Part shown: piece after piece, positions 21,890 to 33,533 of the stretch
How positions within the stretch are numbered: position 1 is the first letter of the stretch
How the letters are laid out: each line of letters starts with the position of its first letter
From: Alopecurus myosuroides
Taxonomy: Eukaryota; Streptophyta; Magnoliopsida; Poales; Poaceae
DNA length: 64,000 bases
NCBI GenBank assembly: GCA_028641055.1
Contig: CM054061.1
Coordinates: 29,809,523-29,873,522, forward strand
Direction: 5' to 3'
Position numbers and translations under genes: made by a program
Notes under the pieces: generated by a model
Told to the model about the DNA's origin: nothing
The model's database searches: none
Seen by the model: only the letters and a program-made list of their open reading frames with translations

Positions 21890-24800
21890 CCATATGACTT
21901 CAGCTGTGGCATTTGCTAATGATTTGTACTCAGCTTCTGTACTTGATCTTGATATAGTTGCTTGTTTTCTAGCACTCCATGATATCAGATTTGGGCCAAG
22001 AAATATAGCAAAGCCACCAGTTGATCTTCTGTCATCAACACAACCTGCCCAATCAGCATCTGAGAAAGCACTGACGAGAGTAGAATTGGATCTCTGAAAA
22101 GTAAGTCCAAGACCAAGAGAACTCTGTACATAACGCAATATTCTTTTAACTGCAGTCCAATGTACTGTTGTGGGGGCATGAAGATACTGACAGACTTTAT
22201 TAACTGAGAAAGAAATGTCTGGCCGTGTTAGTGTCAAGTATTGCAACCCACCAACTATACTTCTGTATCTAGTTATATCATCAATTCCAAGAGGATCTCC
22301 ATCATAAGCTGATAATTTTTCTGAAACAGACAGTGGTGTGTTGGAGGGTTTACAATCTTTCATACCAACTTTTGCAAGTAATTCCAAAGCATATTTTTCT
22401 TGAGTAAGAACTAGCCCATCATTAATTTTCTTTACTTCAATACCCAAGAAATAACTGAGTTCTCCAAGATCCTTAATAGCAAAGTGTTTGTTTAAATCAT
22501 CTACTAGAGTGGATATTGCTGAATCTGATGTACTAGTGACTATGATATCATCCACATAAACAAGCACAAAAATTGTTATATTTGCTTGATTGTATATGAA
22601 AAGAGAAGTGTCTCCCTGTGATGGTTTAAATCCCAAATGCTGAAGTTTAGTGCTCAGACGAGAATACCATGCTCTTGGTGCCTGTTTGAGACCATACAGG
22701 GCCTTGTCAAGTTTGCAGATGTGGTGGGGATGATGAATATCCTCATATCCAGGAGGTTGCCTCATATACACTTCCTCTTCCAGAACGCCATGCAGAAACG
22801 CATTCTTGACATCGAGTTGCCTAATAGCCCAGTTCCTGGAGACAGATATAGCTAGAACAAGACGAATAGTGGCAGCTTTTACAACAGGACTGAATGTGTC
22901 TTCATAGTCAATACCATAGCGTTGTTTAAAACCTTTTGCTACTAACCGAGCCTTATAACGATCAATTGAACCATCAGCATGTTTATTAATTCTATAAACC
23001 CACTTGCAGTCAATAATATTACTTTTACCATGATGTGAGGGCACTAAGTGCCAGGTATGATTTTTCCGAAGAGCAGTATATTCCTCGTCCATAGCCTTGC
23101 GCCAATCAGGATGATCAAGTGCTTCACGCAATGAATTAGGTTCACCTGAAACAGCCAAGAAATTATACCGAATGCACCCATCTTTCCATTTTCGAGGATT
23201 TGTTATACCCTTTTGGAGCCGGGTACTTTTTGCAGGAGGGGCAGCAGGTCAGTTTCCACAGAGGATCCGGCCCCCTGGAACTGAGGCTGCTGGAGCGACG
23301 CGTGGCGCCGTGTGCGGCGCACTCCCGCGCGCGCGCCTGGGTGTTGTTGTCATGTAGCGGGGGCAGAGCGACCTGGGGATGTCGCGGCGGCCCGCGTGGC
23401 ATCTGCTGGTTGGTGCGCATCGGTGGAGGCCGGGCTCGCTGGCGGGGACGCGGTCGGGGACACGTCAACCGAGGCGCTTGTCGGGGTAGCTGGCGGAGAC
23501 GCGAGGGGCGATGGCGCGACGTTTTCCGAGGCAGCTGCTGACTCCCAATGATTGGAGCCAGGGGAATCTGCCCCGGGATCGCCCCCAAGATCTGCGCTGG
23601 GATCCGTGTCTGACACAGAATCAGCACCAGAGTGCGTGCTGTCTCCGTTGTCTTCTTGTGACATAGAATCAGAAGCTGATTCTTCCCCGTTTGAGCTGGA
23701 ATTTTCACCATTTTCATCCAGATTTTCAGCAGTAACCTGTACAGGACTAAAGCAAGGTATTTGTGAGGTATGGTTAGTCAAGGGCTCATCATCATTCGTA
23801 CCCCGAGTGTTTGGAAACAAGTGGTTTGGGAGGAGTAAAATTTCTTGTTTGAGGAGTGCACCTGCATTTGGATGAAGAGAAGCAAATGGAAAAATTTCTT
23901 CATCAAAGATAACATCTCTAGATATATAGACACGTCCTGTGGGTATATCTAGACATTTTACTCCTTTGTGTTTGGGGCTATAACCAATAAACACACATTG
24001 CTTGGATCTATAGGATAATTTTTTGTTATTGTATGGACGCAAATTGGGCCAACAGGCACACCCAAAGACTCGAAGAGACATGTAGTTTGGTGTGGTTCCT
24101 AGGAGTTTTTCAGAAGGACTGATGTTATCATTGACTTTGCTTGGTATAAGATTAATGAGATATGTGGCAGTAAGGAATGCTTCATCCCAAAATTTGAGAG
24201 GCATAGATGCATTGGCTAGGAGAGCAAGACCAATCTCAACTATATGACGGTGTTTTCTTTCTGCAGAACCATTTTGTTGGTGTGCATAGGGACATGAGAC
24301 ATGATGGGATATGCCAAGTTTTTGAAAGAAGGGGTTTAATTTCTCATATTCTCCCCCCCCAATCTGTTTGCATTGTAACAATTTTCCTTTCAAATTTGCG
24401 TTCAACAAGATTCATGAAATTATGAAAGACATAAAAAACATCAGATTTCTTTTTGAGCAAGTATATCCACGTGAATTTGCTAAAATCATCAATGAAGCTA
24501 ACATAATAGTTATGACGGCCTACAGAAGTATTTGCAGGACCCCAAACATCAGAAAAGATTTGTTGCAAAGGAAAAGTGGATACACTAAAAGAAACAGGGT
24601 ATGGTAATTGATGGCTTTTTGCTCTCTGACATGAATCACAAATAGTTTGAAGACTAGAATCCTTGGAATGAGGGAGGCTAAATTTATTCAGAATAAATTG
24701 AACAACTACTTTATTTGGATGGCCTAGGCGACTATGCCACTTTGAGGTAGTGGGTTTTGAGACGGTGTTGACTTGCTTGATCGGAGATGATGATGAAGAG

Positions 24801-26248
24801 ATGATCGGATATAGGCCACCTTCACATCTTCCTCTAAGAAGAATTTCCCTCGTTTCCCGGTCCTTAATGAAAAAATGCCAAGGGTGAAATTCAATAAAGA
24901 CATCATTGTCAACAGCAAGTCTATGAACTGAGAGCAAATTTTTCTTGGCACTAGGAACATGAAGGATGTTGTTGAGTTTGAGATCATTGAATGGGGTTTG
25001 AATTGATGAATTTCCAATATGACTAATTTCCATACCTTCACCATTAGCGGTGTGAATTTTGTCGTTGCCGCGGTATTTGTCACGAAGCATGAGTTTCTCC
25101 AAGTTGCCGGTGATGTGATCCGTTGCACCCGAGTCGGGGTACCAGTTGGTATCCACCCCGTAGGCTGCATTAGCACCCTTGTCTCGAGTGTTGTTGCCGT
25201 AGTCACGATCACGGTTGTCGCGGTGGTAGTTGTCGTAGTCGCGGTCACGATTGCCGCTGTCGCGACTCTCCTCGTATCGCCACCAGCAATCACCGGCGGG
25301 ATGCCCGTGTTTTTTGCAAATCTGGCAGTCGATGTCGATGTACGGGGTTGGAGCGCGGCCACCAGGACCACGCCCGCCGCGGTGACCACCTCCAGGACCG
25401 TGGTGACCATCCCCGCGTGCGCCTCCATCGCGGTCATAGGATTGACCGCGCCGTTCGCGATCATCACCGCGGTCATAGTAGCGACCGTGGGATTCCTCGC
25501 GCTCACGTCCGTCTCGGTCTCGGTCGTTGTACCGACCGTTGGTGTTGGTGAAGTTCTTGGTGTAGCCATCCCGGCGCGCTACGTTGGCCGAGGTCTCGAA
25601 GCTCCTGTTCCTGCCGCCTGAAAGTCTCGATTGTCGCATATCAAAGGCCGAGATCATTGAGTGCAATTCGCTTACCGAGCAACTTGGCATCACGCTGACC
25701 GAAGAGACGAGGGCGGTGTAGTCATCATCAAGCCCGTTTAGGATGAACTCCACGAGTTCATCCTCGTCCACGGTGCGCCCAGCAGCCACGAGCTCGGTGG
25801 CGAAGCCCTTCATTTTTCCGATGTACTGGTCCGCGGTCATCGACTCCTTCTTGGTGTTGGCGAGCTCACCACGCAGATGTGTGACATTAGCTTTCGATCG
25901 GGAGGAGAAGAGGGACGTGATCAGCGTCCATACTTCCTCCGCGTGCTCGAGGCCGACGGTCTGCGCCAGGATCTCGACCGACAGGGAGTTAAGAAGATAA
26001 CTCAGCACCTGCTGGTCCTTGAGGATCCAGGCGTCGTAGGCAGGATTCGGGACGTTGATCTCCTTGTCATTCTCCTTGGCGGTGATGAACTCCGGTGGTG
26101 CTGGTTCCTTTCCTTCAAGCAGCCCAAGCACCCGCGCGCCTCGCAGGGTAGGCATAACCTGAGCACGCCACAGCAGATGGTTGGATCTCTTGAGTTTTTC
26201 GGCAGGTGGATTTCCTAGCGGCTGAGGAGGGGTACTGGATGAGGCCAT
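21890..26248 (-). pseudogene. Copia gag-pol polyprotein, main part
   Basis: Translated from ATG at 26248. Gag spans residues about 1-300, followed by a zinc knuckle (CQICKKHGHPAGDC, 308-321), protease (WYPDSGATDH near 369-378) and integrase (HSRLGHPN, CDSCQRAKSH). At 24353-24360 a run of eight G on the minus strand shifts the frame after TDWGG; with seven the reading continues GGEYEKLNPFF. Integrase goes on to a Ser/Asp-rich linker and stops at a TGA near 23350. A further shift occurs before 23230. Then RT is clean: [32 protein letters not shown], and RNase H to TAEVIWV at 21890. A functional polyprotein is not produced. Confidence 0.95.
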
Positions 26249-26445
26249 GGTGATCGGTGATTGGATCTAGGGTTTTTGGGGTGTTTGGTGTTCGGATGTT
26301 TGGGTAGATTGATCTGGTGTTTGGGGTATTGGGATGATCAGTAGATCGGTTTGAGGTCTGGGTGTTGAGGTGTTTCGGTTTGCAGGTGATCGGGAGATGG
26401 GTTTTTCCGGTGGGGTTTCTACGATGCCAGGGAAGAGGCGTTAGA

Positions 26446-26456
26446 CTCTGATACCA
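26446..26456 (-). promoter_or_regulatory. Copia primer binding site
   Basis: The minus strand reads TGGTATCAGAG directly after the 5' LTR, complementary to the 3' end of initiator Met-tRNA, the usual copia primer. Confidence 0.92.
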
Positions 26457-26622
26457 TATTGAAGGGTTTGGCAGAAGCGATACCTTGTTCTCGGTATCGT
26501 GTACGTGTTAAATAGGGGGCAGTACATGCCAACTTACAGAGGAGATCAAGGGATGGATGCTTATCTAGCCGAACCACCTTATAGAATGATGATCGGATTA
26601 CAAGTTTTGACTTATCCTAACA
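26457..26622 (-). repeat. Copia 5' LTR
   Basis: 166 bp, matching 10612-10777 with about one difference (an A/G change in the GTGTACRTG phrase). Target duplication GTCAG follows at 26623-26627. Confidence 0.9.
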
Positions 26623-26627
26623 GTCAG

Positions 26628-27526
26628 CACAGACCCTTTCCGCCTCTGGTCCATCCCTCTCTCCCTTTCTTGCGTGAGAGCTACCAATACATTTCTGTGG
26701 ATCAAGTCTGCGCTGGCCTTCTCCTCTGCACGTGCCGGAAATCGAGCCACATGTGGTACAAAAAAGAGTATGTTGTGTGCAATCCTGCTACCGAGGAGTG
26801 GACTGTGCTGCCTCCCATCCTATATCCGGGCAAAGATTTCGAACCCCATTTGGAAGATTACATCCCACTTTGTGGTGTTTGCGCCCCAGGCCAGATTTGG
26901 GTACCATGATCCCGTAAAACTGGCCATCTACTCATCAGAAACCGGACAGTGGATTTATCTGCAGAGTAAATGGGCCTCCGAAGCTTTTGCGGAGCTGGAT
27001 GGTCCTAAGGAAAGTCTTGTAGTCTTCCTGAATGGTGTACTATGCATTGGCCTACCGCGCGTAATTCAATAGTCACAGTTGACTCGGACGGGAAAGTTTG
27101 GCGGGAGATTAAAATGCCTAATGACTTGCCAACAGCTGTTCTAGTTTTTCCATTGCGCATTCTCAGGGACGCTTGTATGCTTGGCGGAGGGATACTTTTC
27201 GTGATGGCCAACTCTACATTTGGGTTCTTGAGGATTATGGTACTGCAAAGTGGGCACTAAAGCATATTGTTAACATTTTAGAACTGTTTGGAAGGCATGG
27301 TCACAAAGGTATCATTGATTATGAGGTGTTCGCAGTCCACCCAGATTGTAATGTGATCTTCTTCACCGACAGAAAGAAGATTACATTGTCATACGATTTG
27401 GATGATCATAAGCTGGATGTTATCTGGAATGAGCCGATGTATGGACTACCTTATACTCCCTGTTTTGCGGAACTGCCAAGAGTTACTGCAGCATCACGTA
27501 ATCAGAATGGCACAACACCTATGTAG
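26628..27526 (+). pseudogene. F-box protein pseudogene, right piece
   Basis: Continues in frame from the piece ending at 10611. It reads an F-box-associated domain: SVDQVCAGLLLC, EYVVCNPATEEWTVLPP, then after a frameshift near 26890 KLAIYSSETGQW, after another near 27040-27055 VTVDSDGKVWREIKMP, and after a third near 27140-27165 LYAWRRDTFRDGQLYIWVLEDYG, to a stop at 27524-27526. Such proteins are substrate adaptors of SCF ubiquitin ligases. Three frameshifts, the Copia insertion and the missing N-terminus make this a dead copy. The Copia insertion may be later than the shifts or not; the order is not shown. Confidence 0.85.
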
Positions 27527-28045
27527 AAATGAGTGGCTGCTATGTGCCCACTCTTCTAATATCGTTTGGTCATGTCTGTTGGTGTTCAGCTGCCTGCCTT
27601 TCGTGGCTTTAAACAATGTTTGTTAGATAAGACTCTCTAAAGGTAATGCTTAGTTGTATGAATCAACCTGTTTATGAGGTCATCTAATCTATTTGGTATC
27701 ATGGAGTAGTATTTAATATTGGCCAGTCATTAGCTCTTGATGTGTGGTAATATAAAACATTGGGTTCGGAGTACATTTTCTATGTCTGAAATTGTTTGCA
27801 TTTTTACCTCCTTATCTCCACTTGTTTTATGCAAGTAAATGTCTTCAATGTCCATCTTGTTATCCATCGATGTTACCTCTATATTTATCCATCGACTCTA
27901 TGGTAACATATACAAGTTGGGTAATAGTTCTTTTTCTGAAACTCGCATGGCTAAAATATCAGTTTAGCCGGGTCTGAAATTACAGCATGTCAGGCACCTG
28001 TTGTTCAATCCGGACAAACAAAGAGACAGACCATATGTGCATAGG
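27527..28045. other. 3' flank of the F-box pseudogene
   Basis: AT-rich, with no gene or element recognised. It probably contains the former 3' untranslated region. Confidence 0.4.
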
Positions 28046-28900
28046 TGTGATTCCGTTGCGACCTGTAGCTCAGAAGTTGTCAGTAGTTTTGACCTGGTGA
28101 GCATGTGTAGTGTGGCGTTGAAACTTTGGCCTAGTTTATGTGTGATGTATACATGCAACAGTTGTTAGATGGCCTACCTTATTTACACTGCACTTTATCA
28201 CTGGGCCATGCTGAGAACTGCAGGTTGATTGATCACGTAGATCACTTCAAAATCTTTTTGGGCAAATTATGTGCTGACTTGTGTTAGAGAAGCTGGTGTC
28301 ACCAAAAATATTTGATTAATGGTACAGGTCATACGTTGTGACGCTCAATTAACACGGTGCTAGTGTCGCTGTCTAGAGTCTAATAATGTATCTTATGAGC
28401 TTTGTCGTGGAATTCAGAAATCCATAAGAGTCTCAGAAAAAAATGAATGAGATGTCGCGTTAGACGCGACACCGTAACTGCTAGTATTATAGAAAATTCG
28501 ATCTCTGAAGCTGGTTAGAAATGGTTTATCTTGTTTCGCTGACTACACAAATTAATAATTTTGTGAGAAAAGCGTTAAAGGAGATCTTGTAGATAAGTGT
28601 CTGCTCCCAGCTAGGATCATCCATCGCTAGCCTGCAGGCAACGAGTCTAGTCTTCTGCAGGCGTTTTAGCTGGTGGCGAAATGATCGATCTGACGAGGCA
28701 AATTAATTAACATCCGTCAGATCAATAGATTAACTTTCTATGTTCTAGCATTAAACTACGACTTGGCCAGTACTTGATAAGTCATGATGTACAACGAAAA
28801 AAATATCAAGAAAAATCTGATTGCATGCTGACGTGGGTCATTTTGATTACAAGCCAAGAAAAAAAAAACTACTCTTATAGATGACTACTCTCCACCAAGA
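28046..28900. repeat. Paralogous block, copy A
   Basis: Shares phrases with B and C: GACCTGGTGAGCATGTGTAG, GGCCTAGTTTATGTGTGAT, CACTGGGCCA, AATGTATCTTATGAG, the palindrome GTCGCGTTAGACGCGAC (28454-28470), GTTAAAGGAGATCTT, GTCTTCTGCAGGCGTTTTAGCTGGTG and CATCCGTCAGATCA. It has no open frame and begins about 0.5 kb after the F-box pseudogene. Confidence 0.7.
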
Positions 28901-29079
28901 CCGGAGGCAGATTCTATTCGAACGAAGTTACTTTTAGAGCGGAGAGGAAGTGTCCTTGATGTATGAAGGATTCTTATCAGCTAAGCTTGAATTACAAGCA
29001 TGGGAGAACAACTTTATGCATTTCAGTTACCAGCTGTAAAATTAACAAACCAACGAAAAAGTTCTTCAAATTTCCTTTT
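28901..29079. other. Spacer between blocks A and B
   Basis: No feature recognised. Confidence 0.3.
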
Positions 29080-29628
29080 TTGTGATTCCGTTAATATCTG
29101 TAGCTCTCGCATGCTGGCAGAACCCTCACGTCCCCAGGGATCTTGACCTGGTGAGCATGTGTAGCGTAGAAATTTCGGCCTAGTTTATGTGTGATTTATG
29201 CATCCCAACATTTGTTAGATGCCTACCTTATTTACACGGTACTCTATCACTGGGCCACGCTGAGGTGCACTGTGATCTTTTCGAGCCTATTATACGCTGA
29301 CTTGTGTTTGAGAAGCTGGTATCACAGCGATGCTCTGAGTTAATCCGGAATGCGATGGCGATTAATGTGAGATAGGTCATATATGTTGTAATGTGCAGCT
29401 AACACGGTGGTATTGTTGCTGTCTATCCTCTAATTAATGATGTATCTTATGAGGTTGTCCTGTAATAAGAGTTTCAGAAAGAGAGGACTGAACCTAGATG
29501 TTGCGTTAGACGCGACATATGTTCAGAAAAGTCTCAGTGTAGATTGGTCGTCACATTTCGGTATCGCTACCGATGAAAGTTCCACGAGACAAAGAAAAGG
29601 TTAAAAGGATCATTTAAGAAAGCGACCG

Positions 29629-32255
29629 GTACCTTACGCAGGGCCATTCAAACACGCGTTCAACGATGGAAACTTAGGGCCAAAATTAAATTCGCCTGGA
29701 CAGGGATGAAAACTCAAACTACTTCCACGCGTGTGCCTCAAACCTGAGATACAACAAAATTGAGTCTCCTAAGCATAACGGAGTTTCCATCGACAACCAC
29801 TCCCTCAAAGCCAATGTCCTAACCACCTTCTATTCAGACCTCCTCGGTACGACGGATGACACCGCTTGGAATTTTGACCTCTCTAATCTCTATAGCCCCA
29901 TGCACGTGGAGCTCGCGCACCTTGACCTACCCTTTACGCAAGACGAAATCACAGACGCGCTGTTCGGGATGAACAACCAAGCTAGTCCTGGCCCGGACGG
30001 CTTTCGACATGCTTTCTTCCGCAAGTTCTGGACTCTTACCAGGACAAGCATTTTCTCTCTCTTTGCCCAATTCTACTCTCACGATATCGACCTTCAAGCT
30101 ATTAACTGTTCTTACATGGTCCTCCTTCCTAAGGGTCCAAACGCTAAGACTGCTAACGCTTTCAGACCCATCGCGCTCCAAAACTGCCCTATCAAAGCCA
30201 TCGCAAGGCTGCTCACCAAAAGACTCCAGGGAAGCATCGCCTCCCTTGTCAATCCTAACCAAACGGGCTTATACCCACAAGGGGGATTGCTGAAAACTTC
30301 GTCTATGCCATGGACATTCTACACTGCTGCCACAAAAGAAAAGCCCCTACCATGGTTATCAAGATGAACTTCCGCAAAGCCTTTGACTCTATTAACTGGG
30401 ACAGTCTCCTTCGTATTTTGTCTCGAAGGGGCTTCCCACCTCGTTTCATCACTTGGATTAAAATATTGCTTTCTTCTGGCATGACCGCGGTCTTGCTCAA
30501 CGGGGTGCCAGGTAACTGGATTAATTGCAAGCGCGGCCTTCGGCAGGGGGACCCCCTCTCTCCCTACCTATTCATAACAGTTGCGGACGTCCTTCAACAC
30601 ATGATCATTCGAGTCTGCTCGCTCAATCTTTTAGAACACCCCCTTAGTGATCACCTTCCTTGCCCGGTCTTACAATATGCAGACGACACGCTTATTATCA
30701 TCAAGGCAACTCAACCTGCTGCCACCAACCTAATTTTTTTTTTGGACGACTTGGCCTTTGCTACTGGCCTAAAAATAAACTTCAACAAAACAACTCTCGT
30801 CCCTATCAACATCCCTCAGGAAGAGTCCACGGCCATTGCAACCATCCTTGGGACCTCTCCCTCAGCCTTCCCCCGGACTTACCTTGGGCTTCCCCTCTCC
30901 AACAAAAAATAACCAACAGCCGCATTCCAACCTATCATTGACAACGTTGACAAATACCTTGCGGGCTGGAGAGCCACCCTCCTCTCCAAAGGGGGAGGCT
31001 TGTCCTTCTCGCCTTTGTCCTTGACAGTCTACCTACCCACTTCATGTCCTCAACTCACCTTCCCGCCTCAGTGATCCATGCGATAGATAGCAAGCGCATG
31101 GTCTTCTTTTGGACCGCAGATGAAACATGCTCGGGGGCACAATGCTTAGTGGCTTGGGACAAAGCCTGTTCTCCACGGAGCATAGGTGGTCTTGGGATTA
31201 AAAACCTAAATGCACAGAATGTTTGTCTTCTTCTTAAATTTTGTTTTAACTTTCTCCACTCCCCAGACATCCCTTGGACACATTGGATCTCCTCCAGCTC
31301 ACCTTTTGCCACACACTCCACCAACCCATCCTTATTAGGGAAAATCATTTTCAATTATTTGCCGCTACTCTCTCTATACACTTCTTGTATCCTCGGTAAT
31401 GGACGGTCCATCCTTTTTTGGCAAGGCCGTTGGTTGCTTCAGAAACCGCTGAAAGAAGTGTACCCAGCCCTCTACTCCCACCACCTAAAACCCAATGACC
31501 TTGTTGTGGACGTAATGCGGTTTGGGTTCGAACATGACCTCCGTAATCGGCTTACCCTGGCAGCTTCTCGCCAGCTTGTTGCTCTCTCTCTTTTGTTGCA
31601 GGACACTACACTTTCAGACTCCTCGGACATGCGTACAATGCTAGACGGGTCCCCTTTCTCCACCAAAGGGGAATATGCGGCCATGCACCAGCACACCCCC
31701 TCCCCCCGCCTCATCACAGACCGATTTTGGGCGACTCGAGTACCGGGGAAGGTGAAGGTGTTCGCATGGCTTCTCAACATGGGTAGGATGAACACTAGAG
31801 CCAATCTGCAGCACAAGAACATCCTCGACCACTCCACTTGCCCTAGGTGCGACTCCGCCATCGAGAATACCCACCACCTCTTCTTAGACTGCTCTCAGGC
31901 TGCCCTCGTCTGGACCAAGCTCGGCTTCCTCCAGCCACACCGCAGCTTCTCCGCCATCTGGGACGCGGCCATGCCACAGGGTCTCAGTTACACTATTTGG
32001 GATTATTATGTGGAAGATTTGGGATGCCCGTAATGCTAAGACCTTCAGGCATATAGACTATTTCGCAAATGTAACTATTACTAACATCATCCATGATCTC
32101 ACCCTATGGTCTCACCGCTTTCACTCAGCGGAAAATAGGGAGGCAGCCGATCTGTGGCGCGCCTACCTCTCCCTGTGTAACCTGTAATTTTGTATCTTTT
32201 GAGTAAATTCAGGTGGGGATTCTCCCCCCCCCCCGGGTGACAGCCTCAAAAAAAA
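29629..32255 (+). mobile_element. 5'-truncated LINE
   Basis: The body of 2.6 kb ends in an A run and is flanked by AAAGCGACCG duplications (29619-29628 and 32256-32265). It contains RT and the C-terminal zf-RVT region of a plant L1-type LINE but neither ORF1 nor the endonuclease. A C-rich run lies near 32225-32234. Confidence 0.92.
29631..32187 (+). pseudogene. LINE reverse transcriptase and zf-RVT region
   Basis: The frame opens inside the linker before RT (FTQDEITDALFGMNNQASPGPDGF), then FRPIALQNCPIKAIARLL; a frameshift near 30285 leads to FRKAFDSINWDSLL, GLRQGDPLSPYLF and the catalytic YADD (LQYADDTLII). A stop follows LPLSNKK at 30910; the next part (AAFQPIIDNVDKYLAGW) is in frame after it, and another shift near 31005 leads to the connector and zf-RVT region (FWATRVPGKVKVFAWLL, CPRCDSAIENTHHLFLDC). 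A last shift near 32015 gives WKIWDARNAKTF to the stop at 32185. The RT motif A aspartate is changed (MNFRKAF where LDFRKAF is expected). Not functional. Confidence 0.92.
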
Positions 32256-32662
32256 AAAGCGACCGCTCCTAACCAGGATAGCTAGCAGTGTAGGCGGCAA
32301 ACGAGTCCGGTCTTTAGACGTTTTTTGCTGGTGTTGAAATGACCCAACCTGACAAGACGTCAGAGTTAATTAACAGCCCTTGGATCAGCCTTGCTATCCG
32401 CAAGGTGAGCCGTCCATCTCCAGCATGTAAAAATCTACAATTTGATTGTTAAACTTTCTATCCAGCATTACAATTTGAGTTGGTCATTACATAGAGTCAC
32501 GATGAGCTTACAAAATATCCAGAATTATATACTTGCCGTGGTGGGGTCGTTGCTATATATATCCATGTCAACACTTAAGCTTGGTCGATCGACGTTGGAG
32601 GTAGCACGCGTATGTCGTAGGCTGCAAGAAGCACGGGCTTACTAGGTCCTTGCTATTACGAG

Positions 32663-33320
32663 CAGTGGCGGAGGACGGAAAAAAATTTGAGGTCGGGCGA
32701 ACTCTAAAACACAATTATATTTTTTTGTATAAACATATAATACATTACATGATCCTAAACATAATCACTTACATGTTCATCCCCTGCTAAATTTCAAATT
32801 CAGCAAGATGCAAAGGATAAATGAGCATCATAAGCTTAGTGGCTGCCTCATATGTTCATCCCAAATCTCAAACATACGAACACAATATAGCAAGAAAGCA
32901 AATATAAGAGGGGGTTTTTCAGCTATTTATGCAATAACATACTACACACTGTGTCATCGCTGCTCTAAGAACTCATGTATATTTTTTGTATTTTAGGCAA
33001 CTTTGGTATACAAGAAATATAACTCATGAAATGTTTCACTATTTGACAAGGAAAAAATGGTGTCTATCTTTATACTTGGAACGACTGAGCAGTCGTGCTC
33101 AACAAGTTCAGCTCGGAACGACTAAGCAGTCGTGCCGAACAATGCACTCTTATTTCTACGACTAGGCCCATGCCCAACAGTCCTAGTCACGGCCCAACTC
33201 TCTACCCCCTCTCAGTTTTCTTCTGAAACGATTGACGAAGCGGTACATCTAAAGAAATTCTTGCACATGATCGTGGTAGGGCGGCCGCCCGACCTCGCCC
33301 GAAGGAGAGCTCCGCCACTG
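32663..33320. mobile_element. Non-autonomous hAT element
   Basis: 658 bp with 11-bp inverted ends CAGTGGCGGAG...CTCCGCCACTG and a perfect 8-bp target duplication ATTACGAG (32655-32662 and 33321-33328). Eight-base duplications and CA-G ends identify the hAT superfamily. No transposase is encoded. The homologous position in block C (around 42606-42630) lacks the insertion. Confidence 0.92.
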
Positions 33321-33533
33321 ATTACGAGGCATGATTAACGCTGACGCGGATGTATGATATGATACGATCGCATGATTGATCAGATAAATTGATTTTGGGT
33401 AACGACTATTATGAGAGGTAAATAAAGCTTGGAAAAGGAGAGTTGGTGATCAGCTGAAGGAGACGGAGAAAGACCGTTCGTTGATTTGTACTTGTGTGCT
33501 TGACATCTAGGTGTGATCAAGTTTTTTAAGCTG

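Larger units (their letters stand above)
10612..26622 (-). mobile_element. Ty1/copia LTR retrotransposon (minus strand), interrupted by a gypsy element
   Basis: Two 166-bp LTRs (10612-10777 and 26457-26622) differ by about one base. GTCAG target duplications lie outside them (10607-10611 and 26623-26627). A primer binding site matching initiator Met-tRNA abuts the 5' LTR and a purine tract abuts the 3' LTR. Between them are gag, protease, integrase, RT and RNase H in copia order on the minus strand. With the inserted gypsy element removed it is about 5.2 kb, the size of the Ale/Retrofit group. It is disabled by a frameshift in integrase, lesions in the integrase-RT linker, and the gypsy insertion in RNase H. 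Confidence 0.95.
29080..33518. repeat. Paralogous block, copy B, split by a LINE and an hAT element
   Basis: Block B sequence is 29080-29628, 32266-32662 and 33329-33518. It starts with TGTGATTCCGTT and GACCTGGTGAGCATGTGTAG like copy A, has a one-base variant of the palindrome (29510-29526), and continues after the LINE with GAGTCCGGTCT and GCTGGTGTTGAAATGA, shared with C. Removing the two insertions and their duplications gives about 1.15 kb colinear with A and then C. Confidence 0.7.

Noticed and set aside
25019..25621. 200-codon plus-strand frame rich in Val/Ala/Thr
   Set aside because: It is the reverse strand of the Arg/Asp/Gly-rich region of the Copia gag; no family, and the minus-strand frame is the recognisable one.
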